Origin: Chrysomallon squamiferum
Lineage: Eukaryota > Mollusca > Gastropoda > Neomphalida > Peltospiridae
NCBI GenBank assembly: GCA_012295275.1
Contig: CM022666.1
Coordinates: 2,364,616-2,428,615 of the forward strand
Direction: 5' to 3'
DNA: 64,000 bases
Part shown: positions 10,151-24,449 of the stretch, one piece after another
How positions within the stretch are numbered: position 1 is the first letter of the stretch
Layout of the letters: the number at the start of each line of letters is the position of its first letter
Notes under the pieces: generated by a model
What the model saw: the letters and a program-made list of their open reading frames with translations, nothing else
What the model was told of the DNA's origin: nothing
Database searches by the model: none
Made by a program: the position numbers and the translations under genes

Positions 10151-11418
10151 TCATCATAAACAGATACTGGAAGCTAAAAATATGATTAAAATTAAATTTT
10201 ACTATAAGACGTCTGATAATTGTTAGAAAAATCATTTCTTAAGCCAGACATTCATATGCATGCATGCGTATATAAATATGCGCATATTAAAACACATAAG
10301 CGTACAAATAACAACTTCAGATATATGTCGGAATATTTATTTAACAAATTAAGAAAAACACAATGAACCAAACATTTAACAGAAACAATATTTTGAAAAT
10401 CTTATTTATTTTGGCACATAAAGAGCAACATTTTTTCTTGTCTCCTTTTCTCATGAACGTTTATATGTTTCCCATCACTTTTTTTTCTTCTTTCTTTTCT
10501 TTGTTGCGTGTGCGTTTGATTTTTTAGAGCTGCTTAATAGCGCTCTTCCCCATCCAAGTTCCAAGAAGAAAGACGGAAGTAGCCGAAGTTTCCACTCTAC
10601 AAGAGTTACTTTCCGGATTTGGGATGTCTGTGCCTATAATACCGTATGGGTAATCATACATTTCTTCCATATTTGGAATCCTCTGAAGAATGTGTAACGA
10701 AGGCAGAACAATTGACATGATTTTTCGCTTTCAAACTGTATTACTTTTCCCAATTTTTGAAATTATTACCTTCGCTGTCGATTGCTTTGGCTGAGAATGA
10801 TTTAAAGGACAAATTTCAATGTTACAAAATAGCTGGCTTTTGCCCGAGTTTCATATCTGCGCACTGTAGTGATTATTTCACGTTTGCGCATCAGTACGTC
10901 ATGACCAGAATAAATCACGAAACAGATCTAAGAAATCACAGTTTTTTTATTTTTAAACCTTTTTTTATTATTTTTTTTAAAATTCGTAATCTGTACAGTA
11001 AATAAAAATAATTGCTGAAAAATAACCATGGGGTCGATGATATTTTAGACTTCTTGGAGCAATATGTAACCTAAAGTTATTACATGGTTTGTGCGAGAAA
11101 TGTTGTTGTCGTAAAAAGTCCTGTACTGTCTTGTGATGAGATTCGATGAGAGGTAATTTCACTGAAACAGACGATTCCAGTCAGGATATAGTGTGTGTAA
11201 TACCACGTTGATGCTGTTGTGTGAAAGCAACGACTAGCATGTCATTTTGTGGAAAATACAGTAACAGCATAAGATATGGTTGATATAAATAATTAATTAC
11301 AAAGTTACGAAATGCCTGTGTTAATTTTCATCTAATCCATACATTTGTGAAATTGTTAAAGATATTAAATATATATATATAAATATATATATATATAATG
11401 AAAGCAATGATGATGATA

Positions 11419-11455
<37 letters not shown>

Positions 11456-12164
11456 CGTGATAACAAAATAACAAGAACTCTCACCTAGCTTTTATTGAAG
11501 TAATCACATTCGTAAACGAAAAGGATAAAACGAAAATTCGTTGATAAACAGAATATAATGACTGGTTTTAGTCTTTTATTGTATTATCATATTAATTATT
11601 ACCAGATACTGCTTGCTAAAAATAGCATTAAAATTTAAATTTACTTATCGGTCGAATGTAACATCTGCTCATAATCTCTATAATGAAATTTCTTTTAATG
11701 TTTTTTCACGAATTGAAGCTGAATGTAAATAGCTCCCAAAATAAATCACCTAACACAAATTCGTATCTGTATTATTCCAAGAAATGAGTTATTTTGTTTC
11801 AGGTTTATAACAACAACAACACAACAACAACAACAACAGGTACAACAACAAGAATAACAACAACAACAACAAAAACAACAACAATAATAAGAAGAAGAAG
11901 AATAAGAATAAGAATATGGAAGACCATTATTTTTATTTTGCTTCAGGTTTAAAACAAGAATAATCATGAAGTGGATGTGTTTTGTTCACCTTGGATTTTT
12001 AAACATTTGTCACATCATAGCCTTCCATCTATTTAAAACAATTTTTTTTTATTTTTTTTATTTTTTTTTAACCTTATGTATCTTATATTCTTTTCAGTAT
12101 AGTTGACATTGAAAGTAAATCCAAGGATATGTGTTCATCCAAGGCTTCATTTTTGTTTCAGAGT

Positions 12165-12230
<66 letters not shown>

Positions 12231-12437
12231 TATAATAAATCGTGATAATAAATTAACAAGTACTCTCACCTAGCCCTTACTCAAGTAAAGACATTCGTAA
12301 ACGAAAAGGTAAAAAGGAAAATTCCTTGGAAAACATAACACAATGAGTATTTTTACGGATGATTCGACAAAATTCACTAAAAGAAATAAAAAATCGTTTT
12401 GCCTGCTTCGTTTCAGGCTTTTATTGTATTATCATAT
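10151..12437. repeat. Array unit 1: L type with internal deletion (2.29 kb)
   Basis: Begins with the anchor TCATCATAAACAGATACTGG. It follows the L unit until about 11090, where TTACATGGTTT joins directly to GTGCGAGAAATG. In full L units these are about 1 kb apart (about 16222 and 17268). Extra CAA/AAT microsatellite lies at 11810-11905. The short reading frames in every unit are shared because the units are near-identical, not because they are genes. Confidence 0.85.
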
Positions 12438-13865
12438 TCATCATAAACAGATACTGGAAGCTAAAAATATGATTAAAATTAAATTTTACTATAAGACGTC
12501 TGATAATTGTTAGAAAAATCATTTCTTGAGGCACACATCCACATCCATGCATGCGTGTATAAATATGCGCATATTAAAACACATAAGCGTACAAATAACA
12601 ACTTCAGATATATGTCGGAATATTTATTTAACAAATTAAGAAAAACACAATGAACCAAACATTTAACAGAAACAATATTTTGAAAACCTTATTTATTTTG
12701 GCACACAAAGAGCAACATTTTTTTCTTGCCCCCTTTTCTCATGAACGTTTATATCTTTCCCATCACTTTTTTCTTCTTTTTTTTTTCTTTGTTTCGCGTG
12801 CGTTTAATTTTTCAGAGCTGCTTAATAGCGCTCTTTCCCATCCATGTCCCAAGAAGAAAGACGGAAGTAGCCGAAGTTTCCACTCTACAAGAGTTCGTTT
12901 CCGGATTTGGGATGTCTGTGCCTATAATACCATATAGGTAACCATACATTTCTTCCATATTTGGAATCCTCTGAAGAATGTGTAACGAAGGCAGAACAAT
13001 TGACATGATTTTTCGCTTTCAAACTGTATTACTTTTCCCAGTTTTTAAAAGTATTACCTTCGCTGTCGATTGCTTTGGCTGAGAATGATTTAAAGGACAA
13101 ATTTCAATGTTACAAAATAGCTGACTTTTGCCCGAGTTTCATATCTGCGCACTGTAGTGATTATTTCACGTTTGCGCATCAGTACGTCATGACCAGAATA
13201 ATGCAAGAAACAGATCTAAGAAATCACAGTTTTTTAATTTATTTATTTTGTTCTCTGTTATTCGTAATCTGTACAGTAAATACAAATAATAGCTGAAAAA
13301 TGACCAGGGGGTCGATGATTTAAGAGACTTCTTGAGGCGATATAAGTGAGTTAGTATGTAACCTAAAGTAATTATGTGGATTTTGCGAAGTAAATTATGT
13401 TTCAACAAACAAGATAAACATACTGTTGGTGAGAGAACAGCACAAATTCACCAAGTTACAAATAAATGTCTGTGCTGTTCTCAAATATCCCTCCAACATC
13501 GGAGATACAGAAAAATAAAATACAAGTAATATCAGTTTATTTTATTAAACCATTCTTCCTATTGCTGTCATTATTACATAAAGTCGTCTGACTAGACCAG
13601 GCGGTTGCCAAGGTAATCAGTGGTTAATCTTATGGAATAAAAGAGAACTTAAGAATCGTTAAGGGTGGGTAACTGTAATAGAAATTAATATTAAAAAAAA
13701 AAAAAATTAAAAATAAAAGAATATTAAAAAGAAAAATTAAATAATTAAATAAATAAATAAATAAAAGAAAAAGAATGTAATCTAAAATTAGGAAATGTAA
13801 TAATGAATACTGGATATCCCCAAATTTGTGCAAATGTTCTACCTTTTATTTTGGTATTATCATAT
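12438..13865. repeat. Array unit 2: S type (1.43 kb)
   Basis: Anchor-to-anchor unit. Contains the core (TATAAATATGCGCATATT, the CACTCTACAAGAGTTxxTTTC segment, GCGCATCAGTACGTCA) and the S-specific end with CTAGACCAGGCGGTTGCCAA, then an A/T-rich tract. Confidence 0.9.
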
Positions 13866-15288
13866 TCATCATAAACAGATACTGGAAGCTAAAAATATTA
13901 TTAAAATTAAATTTTACTATAAGACGTCTGATAATTGTTAGAAAAATCATTTCTTGAGGCACACATCCACATCCATGCATGCGTGTATAAATATGCGCAT
14001 ATTAAAACACATAAGCGTACAAATAACAACTTCAGATATATGTCGGAATATTTATTTAACAAATTAAGAAAAACACAATGAAACATTTAATACAAACAAT
14101 ATTTTGAAAACCTTATTTTCTTTTGGCACACAAAGAGCAACATTTTTTTCTAGTCCCCTTTTCTCATGAACGTTTATATCTTTCCCATCACTTTTTTCTT
14201 CTTTTTTTTTTCTTTGTTGCGCGTGCGTTTAATTTTTCAGAGCTGCTTAATAGCGCTCTTTCCCATCCATGTCCCAAGAAGAAAGACGGAAATAGCCGAA
14301 GTTCCCACTCTACAAGAGTTACTTTCCGGATTTTGGGTGTCTATGCCCATAATACTGTATGGGTAATCATACATTTCTTCCATGCTTGGAATCCTCTGAA
14401 GAATGTGTAACGAAGGCAGAACAATTGACATGATTTTTCGCTTTCAAACTGTATTACTTTTCCCAGTTTTTAAAATTATTACCTTGTCTGTCGATTGCTT
14501 TGGCTGAGAATGATTTAAAGGACAAATTTCAATGTTACAAAATAGCTGGCTTTTGCCCGAGTTTCATATCTGCGCACTGTAGTGATTATTTCACGTTTGC
14601 GCATCAGTACGTCACGACCAGAATAATGCAAGAAACAGATCTAAGAAATCACAGTTTTTTAATTTATTTATTTTGTTCTCTGTTATTCGTAATCTGTACA
14701 GTAAATACAAATAATAGCTGGAAAATGACCAGGGGGTCGATGATTTAAGAGACTTCTTGAAGCAATATAAGTGAGTTAGTATGTAACCTAAAGTAATTAT
14801 ATGGATTTTGCGAAGTAAATTATGTTTCAACAAACAAGATAAGCATACTGTTGGTGAGAGAACAGCACAAATTCAGCAAGTTACAAATAAATGTCTGTGC
14901 TGTTCTCAAATATCCCTCCAACATCGGAGATACAGAAAAATAAAATACAAGTAATATCAGTTTATTTTATTAAACCATTCTTCCTATTGCTGTCATTATT
15001 ACATAAAGTCGTCTGACTAGACCAGGCGGTTGCCAAGGTAATCAGTGGTTAATCTTATGGAATAAAAGAGAACTTAAGAATCGTTAAGGGTGGGTAACTG
15101 TAATAGAAATTAATATTAAAAAAAAAAAATTAAAAAGAAAATAAAATTAAAAAACAAAATTAAATAATTAAATAAATAAATAAATAAAAGAAAAAGAATG
15201 GAATCTAAAACTAGGAAATGTAATAATGAATACTGGATATCCCCAAATTTGTGCAAATGTTCTACCTTTTATTTTGGTATTATCATAT
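13866..15288. repeat. Array unit 3: S type (1.42 kb)
   Basis: Near-identical to unit 2. Differences are mainly in homopolymer length and scattered substitutions. Confidence 0.9.
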
Positions 15289-16457
15289 TCATCATAAACA
15301 GATACTGGAAGCTAAAAATATGATTAAAATTAAATTTTACTATAAGACGTCTGATAATTGTTAGAAAAATCATTTCTTGAGGCACACATCCACATCCATG
15401 CATGCGTGTATAAATATGCGCATATTAAAACACATAAGCGTACAAATAACAACTTCAGATATATGTCGGAATATTTATTTAACAAATTAAGAAAAACACA
15501 ATAAAACATTTAATACAAACAATATTTTGAAAACCTTATTTTCTTTTGGCACACAAATGCAACGTTTTTTTCTTGCCTCCTTTTCTCATGAACGTTTATG
15601 TTTCCCGTCACTTTTTCTTCTTCTTTCTTTTCTTTGTTGCGTGTGCGTTTGATTTTTTAGAGCTGCTTAATAGCGCTCTTTCCCATCCATGTCCCAAGAA
15701 GAAAGACGGAAAGAGCCGAAGTTTCCACTCTACAAGAGTTACTTTCCGGATTTTGGGTGTCTATGCCCATAATGCTGTATGGGTAATCATACATTTCTTC
15801 CATATTTGGAATTCTTTGAAGAATGTGTAACGAAGGCAGAACAATTGACATGATTTTTCGCTTTCAAACTGTATTACTTTTCCCAGTTTTTAAAATTATT
15901 ACCTTCGCTGTCGATTGCTTTGGCTGAGAATGATTTAAAGGACAAATTTCAATGTTACAAAATAGCTGGCTTTTGCCCGAGTTTCATATCTGCGCACTGT
16001 AGTGATTATTTCACGTTTGCGCATCAGTACGTCATGACCAGAATAAATCACGAAACAGATCTAAGAAATCACAGTTTGTTTATTTTTAAACCTTTTTTTA
16101 TTTTTTTTTTTTAAAATTCGTAATCTGTACAGTAAATAAAAATAATTGCTGAAAAATAACCATGGGGTCGATGATATTTTAGACTTCTTGGAGCAATATG
16201 TAACCTAAAGTTATTACATGGTTTTTGCGAAGTAAATTATGTTTCAACAAACAACACAAACATACTGATCATGAAAACGATTTGTAAGTGACAGCTCAGC
16301 AAAAATTCACCAAGTTACAAATAAATATCTGTGATTTTCTCAAAGATCCCTCCAACATCGGAGATACAGAAAAATAAAATACAAGTAATATCGACCAAAT
16401 GTATCTTACAAAGTATCTGCCAAATGTATATTATCCGTACTCTTCATAATAAAAATA

Positions 16458-16495
<38 letters not shown>

Positions 16496-17577
16496 TTAAG
16501 TACAGTTTATGCAATAGCGTAATCATTATTATTAAAAAAAGATTTAATAAAAATATTTTCATTTCCCAATTTGCTCTTATTGTCGAAGAGATCTATCTTA
16601 TAAAGAAACTTTCCATAGCTAGTCAAGTTGCGGTCCTGATAAAACAAATAGCAGTTTTCACATATGTGTGCTTATTTATCACAACTTCTTTCGTGATTAA
16701 AAAAAGTAAATAAATTTAATTTTTTTTTTTTAAAATACAAGAACGTAGCCATGGCTAGAGTAACCCAGCAAAGGGGGGAGAGATACAGATTGAGAGAGGA
16801 GGGAGGTGAACTGAGAACATTCATTTTCAGGTTTATAATATATCGAAACATTGTCAGCTGTCATCGAAATACAAGCTGAAAATAATGTAGGTGAGTATAA
16901 AATTCGGTCGTCGAATCTTTTGCATATGAAATAATAAGAGTAGTCTTTAGATTAATATCAGTAAATATTGCTGCTGGAATAAAATGGAAAGCACGGAAAC
17001 TGTGTCTCTAACTATTTTCAATATTACTTTACCATCACAGAAAACTACTGCATTAATATCAGTAAAAATTAAAATAGTCCTAGAAAAGAGTTTGCATAAA
17101 AATACACTTTAGAAATTTAGAAATTTTGAAATTGTCATGGTTACAGATGCTACCGGTATTTGTGAATGAATTGTACGATATTCATTTCTCGATATTGATT
17201 ACAAAACAGTTAATTAAAGTGAAAACAGATTGTGTTGTTGTTATTGTTTTTCTATATGTATGAGTGTGCGAGAAATGTTGTTGTCGTAAAAAGTCCGGTA
17301 CTGTCTTGCGATGGGATTCGATGAGAGATAATTTCACTGAAACAGACGATTCCAGTCAGGATGTAGTGTGTGTAATACCACGTTGATGCTGTTGTGTGAA
17401 AGCAACGACTAGCATGTCATTTTGTGGAAAATACAGTAACAGCATAAGGTATGGTTGATATAAATAATTAATTACAAAGTTACGAAACGTCTGTGTTAAT
17501 TTTAATCTAATCCATACATTTGTAAACTTGTTAAAGATATTAAATATATATATATAATAATGAAAGTAATGATGATA

Positions 17578-17608
<31 letters not shown>

Positions 17609-18070
17609 CGTGATAACAAAATAACAAGAACTCTCACCTAGCCCCTATTGAAGTAATCACATTTGTAAACGAAAAGGAGAGAACGAAAATTCGTTGATAA
17701 ACAGAATATAATGACTGGTTTTAGTCTTTTATTGTATTATCATATTAATTATTACCAGATACTGCTTGCTAAAAATAGTATTAAAATTTAAATTTACTTA
17801 TCGGTGGAATGTAACATCTGCTCATAATCTCTATAATGAAATTTCTTTTGATGTTATTTCATAAACTCAAGCTGAAGGTAAATAGCTTTGTATCTGTATG
17901 TTTCCAAGAATTTTTTTTTGTTTGTTTCAGGTTTAAAATAATAATAATAATATTTTATTTTGTTTCAGGTTTAAATCAGCAACAACAATAATAACTATGT
18001 GGATGTGTAATATTCACCTTGGATTTTTAAAAATGTATCACATTGTAGCCTTCCATCTATTTCAAACAAT

Positions 18071-18107
<37 letters not shown>

Positions 18108-18438
18108 TTATTGATATACATCATATATTCTTCGGTATAGATGACATTGAAGGTAAATCCAAGGATATGTATTCAACCAAGACATTATTTTTGTTTCAGA
18201 GTTATATTAATAATAATAATAATAATATAAATTGTATATTAATAATAAATCATGATCATAAATTAACACCTAGCCCTTATTGAAATAAAGACATTCGTAA
18301 ACGAAAAGGTAAAAACAAAAATTCCTTGGTAAACACAACACAATGAGTATTTTTACGGATGTTTCGACAAAATTCACTAAAAGAAATAAAGAAATCGTTT
18401 GGCCTGCTTCGATTTAGGCTTTTATTGTATTATCATAT
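15289..18438. repeat. Array unit 4: L type (3.15 kb)
   Basis: Shares the S core to about 16380. It then carries L-specific sequence: a TTA microsatellite at 16460, a TAGAGTAACCCAGCAAAGG block, an exon-like segment at 16831-16890 and an AAT microsatellite at 17578. It lacks the S-specific CAGGCGGTTGCC end. Confidence 0.9.
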
Positions 18439-19859
18439 TCATCATAAACAGATACTGGAAGCTAAAAATATGATTAAAATTAAATTTTACTATAAGACGT
18501 CTGATAATTGTTAGAAAAATCATTTCTTGAGGCACACATCCACATGCATGCATGCGTGTATAAATATGCGCATATTAAAACACATAAGCGTACAAATAAC
18601 AACTTCAGATATATGTCGGAATATTTATTTAACAAATTAAGAAAAACACAATGAAACATTTAATACAAACAATATTTTGAAAACCTTATTTTCTTTTGGC
18701 ACACAAAGGCAACATTTTTTTCTTGTCCCCTTTTCTCATGAACGTTTATATGTTTCCCATCACTTTTTTCTTCTTTTTTTTTTCTTTGTTGCGTGTGCGT
18801 TTAATTTTTCAGAGCTGCTTAATAGCGCTCTTTCCCATCCATGTCCCAAGAAGAAAGACGGAAATAGCCGAAGTTTCCACTCTACAAGAGTTACTTTCCG
18901 GATTTTGGGTGTCTATGCCCATAATGCTGTATGGGTAATCATACATTTCTTCCATATTTGGAATCCTTTGAAGAATGTGTAACGAAGGCAGAACAATTGA
19001 CATGATTTTTCGCTTTCAAACTGTATTACTTTTCCCAGTTTTTAAAATGATTACCTTCGCTGTCGATTGCTTTGGCTGAGAATGATTTAAAGGACAAATT
19101 TCAATGTTACAAAATAGCTGGCTTTTGCCCGAGTTTCATATCTGCGCACTGTAGTGATTATTTCACGTTTGCGCATCAGTACGTCACGACCAGAATAATG
19201 CAAGAAACAGATCTAAGAAATCACAGTTTTTTAATTTATTTATTTTGTTCTCTGTTATTCGTAATCTGTACAGTAAATACAAATAATAGCTGAAAAATGA
19301 CCAGGGGGTCGATGATTTAAGAGACTTCTTGAGGCGATATAAGTGAGTTAGTATGTAACCTAAAGTAATTATGTGGATTTTGCGAAGTAAATTATGTTTC
19401 AACAAACAAGATAAGCATACTGTTGGTGAGAGAACAGCACAAATTCAGCAAGTTACAAATAAATGTCTGTGCTGTTCTCAAATATCCCTCCAACATCGGA
19501 GATACAGAAAAATAAAATACAATTAATATCAGTTTATTTTATTAAACCATTCTTCCTATTGCTGTCATTATTACATAAAGTCGTCTGACTAGACCAGGCG
19601 GTTGCCAAGGTAATCAGTGGTTAATCTTATGGAATAAAAGAGAACTTAAGAATCGTTAAGGGTGGGTAACTGTAATAGAAATTAATATAAAAAAAAAAAA
19701 AAAAAAAAAAAAAATTAAAAAAAAAAAAAAATAAATAATTAAATAAATAAATAAATAAAAGAAAAAAAATGGAATCTAAAATTAGGAAATGTAATAATGA
19801 ATACTGGATATCCCCAAATTTGTGCAAATGTTCTACCTTTTATTTTGGTATTAACATAT
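18439..19859. repeat. Array unit 5: S type (1.42 kb)
   Basis: Near-identical S unit. A long poly(A) run at about 19687-19731 replaces the interrupted A tract of its neighbours. Confidence 0.9.
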
Positions 19860-21030
19860 TCATCATAAACAGATACTGGAAGCTAAAAATATTATTAAAA
19901 TTAAATTTTACTATAAGACGTCTGATAACTGTTTGAAAAATCATTTCTTGAGGCACACATCCACATGCATGCATGCGTGTATAAATATGCGCATATTAAA
20001 ACACATAAGCGTACAAATAACAACTTCAGATATATGTCGGAATATTTATTTAACAAATTAAGAAAAACACAATGAAACATTTAATACAAACAATATTTTG
20101 AAAACCTTATTTTCTTTTGGCACACAAAGGCAACATTTTTTTCTTGTCCCCTTTTCTCATGAACGTTTATATCTTTCCCATCACTTTTTTCTTTTTTTTT
20201 TTTTCTTTGTTGCGCGTGCGTTTAATTTTTCAGAGCTGCTTAATAGCGCTCTTTCCCATCCATGTCCCAAGAAGAAAGACGGAAATAGCCGAAGTTTCCA
20301 CTCTACAAGAGTTACTTTCCGGATTTTGGGTGTCTATGCCCATAATGCTGTATGGGTAATCATACATTTCTTCCATATTTGGAATTCTTTGAAGAATGTG
20401 TAACGAAGGCAGAACAATTGACATGATTTTTCGCTTTCAAACTGTATTACTTTTCCCAGTTTTTAAAATTATTACCTTCGCTGTCGATTGCTTTGGCTGA
20501 GAATGATTTAAAGGACAAATTTCAATGTTACAAAATAGCTGACTTTTGCCCGAGTTTCATATCTGCGCACTGTAGTGATTATTTCACGTTTGCGCATCAG
20601 TACGTCATGACCAGAATAAATCACGAAACAGATCTAAGAAATCACAGTTTGTTTATTTTTAAACCTTTTTTTATTTTATTTTTTTTAAATTCGTAATCTG
20701 TACAGTAAATAAAAATAATTGCTGAAAAATAACCATGGGGTCGATGATATTTTAGACTTCTTGGAGCAATATGTAACCTAAAGTTATTACATGGTTTTTG
20801 CGAAGTAAATTATGTTTCAACAAACAACACAAACATACTGATCATGAAAACGATTTGTAAGTGACAGCTCAGCAAAAATTCACCAAGTTACAAATAAATA
20901 TCTGTGATTTTCTCAAAGATCCCTCCAACATCGGAGATACAGAAAAATAAAATACAAGTAATATCGACCAAATGTATCTTACAAAGTATCTGCCAAATGT
21001 ATATTATCCGTACTCTTCATAATAAAAATA

Positions 21031-21067
<37 letters not shown>

Positions 21068-22151
21068 TTAAGTACAGTTTATGCAATAGCGTAATCATTA
21101 TTATTAAAAAAAGATTTAATAAAAATATTTTCATTTCCCAATTTGCTCTTATTGTCGAAGAGATCTATCTTATAAAGAAACTTTCCATAGCTAGTCAAGT
21201 TGCGGTCCTGATGAAACAAATAGCAGTTTTCACATATGTGTGCTTATTTATCACAACTTCTTTCGTGATTAAAAAAAGTAAATAAATTTAATTTTTTTTT
21301 TTTAAAATACAAGAACGTAGCCATGGCTAGAGTAACCCAGCAAAGGGGAGAGATACAGATTGAGAGAGGAGGGAGGTGAACTGAGAACATTCATTTTCAG
21401 GTTTATAATATATCGAAACATTGTCAGCTGTCATCGAAATACAAGCTGAAAATAATGTAGGTGAGTATAAAATTCGGTCGTCGAATCTTTTGCATATGAA
21501 ATAATAAGAGTAGTCTTTAGATTAATATCAGTAAATATTGCTGCTGGAATAAAATGGAAAGCACGGAAACTGTGTCTCTAACTATTTTCAATATTGCTTT
21601 ACCATCACAGAAAACTACTGCATTAATATCAGTAAAAATTAAAATAGTCCTAGAAAAGAGTTTGCATAAAAATACACTTTAGAAATTTAGAAATTTTGAA
21701 ATTGTCATGGTTACAGATGCTACCGGTATTTGTGAATGAATTGTACGATATTCATTTCTCGATATTGATTACAAAACAGTTAATTAAAGTGAAAACAGAT
21801 TGTGTTGTTGTTATTGTTTTTCTATATGTATGAGTGTGCGAGAAATGTTGTTGTCGTAAAAAGTCCTGTACTGTCTTGTGATGAGATTCGATGAGAGGTA
21901 ATTTCACTGAAACAGACGATTCCAGTCAGGATGTAGTGTGTGTAATACCACGTTGATGCTGTTGTGTGAAAGCAACGACTAGCATGTCATTTTGTGGAAA
22001 ATACAGTAACAGCATAAGGTATGGTTGATATAAATAATTAATTACAAAGTTACGAAACGTCTGTGTTAATTTTAATCTAATCCATACATTTGCAAACTTG
22101 TTAAAGATATTAAATATATATATATATATAATAATGAAAGTAATGATGATA

Positions 22152-22182
<31 letters not shown>

Positions 22183-22643
22183 CGTGATAACAAAATAACA
22201 AGAACTCTAACCTAGCCCCTACTGAAGTAATCACATTTGTAAACGAAAAGGAGAGAACGAAAATTCGTTGATAAACAGAATATAATGACTGGTTTTAGTC
22301 TTTTATTGTATTATCATATTAATTATTACCAGATACTGCTTGCTAAAAATAGTATTAAAATTTAAATTTACTTATCGGTGGAATGTAACATCTGCTCATA
22401 ATCTCTATAATGAAATTTCTTTTGATGTTATTTCATAAACTCAAGCTGAAGGTAAATAGCTTTGTATCTGTATGTTTCCAAGAATTTTTTTTTTTTGTTT
22501 CAGGTTTAAAATAATAATAATAATATTTTATTTTGTTTCAGGTTTAAATCAGCAACAACAATAATATCTATGTGGATGTGTAATATTCACCTTGGATTTT
22601 TAAAAATGTATCACATTGTAGCCTTCCATCTATTTCAAACAAT

Positions 22644-22690
<47 letters not shown>

Positions 22691-23021
22691 TTATTGATAT
22701 ACATCATATATTCTTCGGTATAGATGACATTGAAGGTAAATCCAAGGATATGTATTCAACCAAGACATTATTTTTGTTTCAGAGTTATATTAATAATAAT
22801 AATAATAATATAAATTGTATATTAATAATAAATCATGATCATAAATTAACACCTAGCCCTTATTGAAATAAAAACATTCGTAAACGAAAAGGTAAAAACA
22901 AAAATTCCTTGGTAAACACAACACAATGAGTATTTTTACGGATGTTTCGACAAAATTCACTAAAAGAAATAAAGAAATCGTTTGGCCTGCTTCGATTTAG
23001 GCTTTTATTGTATTATCATAT
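19860..23021. repeat. Array unit 6: L type (3.16 kb)
   Basis: Almost identical to unit 4 over its whole length, including the L-specific half. S + L (units 5-6) therefore repeats part of the S + L order of units 3-4, a higher-order repeat of about 4.58 kb. Confidence 0.9.
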
Positions 23022-24449
23022 TCATCATAAACAGATACTGGAAGCTAAAAATATTATTAAAATTAAATTTTACTATAAGACGTCTGATAACTGTTTGAAA
23101 AATCATTTCTTGAGGCACACATCCACATGCATGCATGCGTGTATAAATATGCGCATATTAAAACACATAAGCGTACAAATAACAACTTCAGATATATGTC
23201 GGAATATTTATTTAACAAATTAAGAAAAACACAATGAAACATTTAATACAAACAATATTTTGAAAACCTTATTTTCGTTTGGCACACAAAGAGCAACATT
23301 TTTTTCTTGTCCCCTTTTCTCATGAACGTTTATATCTTTCCCATCACTTTTTTCTTCTTTTTTTTTTCTTTGTTGCGTGTGCGTTTAATTTTTCAGAGCT
23401 GCTTAATAGCGCTCTTTCCCATCCATGTCCCAAGAAGAAAGACGGAAATAGCCGAAGTTTCCACTCTACAAGAGTTACTTTCCGGATTTTGGGTGTCTAT
23501 GCCCATAATGCTGTATGGGTAATCATACATTTCTTCCATATTTGGAATCCTCTGAAGAATGTGTAACGAAGGCAGAACAATTGACATGATTTTTCGCTTT
23601 CAAACTGTATTACTTTTCCCAGTTTTTAAAATTATTACCTTCGCTGTCGATTGCTTTGGCTGAGAATGATTTAAAGGACAAATTTCAATGTTACAAAATA
23701 GCTGGCTTTTGCCCGAGTTTCATATCTGCGCACTGTAGTGATTATTTCACGTTTGCGCATCAGTACGTCACGACCAGAATAATGCAAGAAACAGATCTAA
23801 GAAATCACAGTTTTTTAATTTATTTATTTTGTTCTCTGTTATTCGTAATCTGTACAGTAAATACAAATAATAGCTGAAAAATGACCAGGGGGTCGATGAT
23901 TTAAGAGACTTCTTGAGGCGATATAAGTGAGTTAGTATGTAACCTAAAGTAATTATATGGATTTTGCGAAGTAAATTATGTTTCAACAAACAAGATAAGC
24001 ATACTGTTGGTGAGAGAACAGCACAAATTCACCAAGTTACAAATAAATGTCTGTGCTGTTCTCAAATATCCCTCCAACATCGGAGATACAGAAAAATAAA
24101 ATACAAGTAATATCAGTTTATTTTATTAAACCATTCTTCCTATTGCTGTCATTATTACATAAAGTCGTCTGACTAGACCAGGCGGTTGCCAAGGTAATCA
24201 GTGGTTAATCTTATGGAATAAAAGAGAACTTAAGAATCGTTAAGGGTGGGTAACTGTAATAGAAATTAATATTAAAAAAAAAAAAAAATTAAAAAGAAAA
24301 AAAAATTAAAAAAAAAAAATTAAATAATTAAATAAATAAATAAATAAAAAAAAAAAGAATGGAATCTAAAATTAGGAAATGTAATAATGAATACTGGATA
24401 TCCCCAAATTTGTGCAAATGTTCTACCTTTTATTTTGGTATTATCATAT
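23022..24449. repeat. Array unit 7: S type (1.43 kb)
   Basis: Near-identical S unit in direct orientation. Confidence 0.9.

Noticed and set aside
13540-13625. tRNA-like gene in the S unit around CTAGACCAGGCGGTTGCCAA
   Set aside because: No B-box consensus and no cloverleaf could be drawn.
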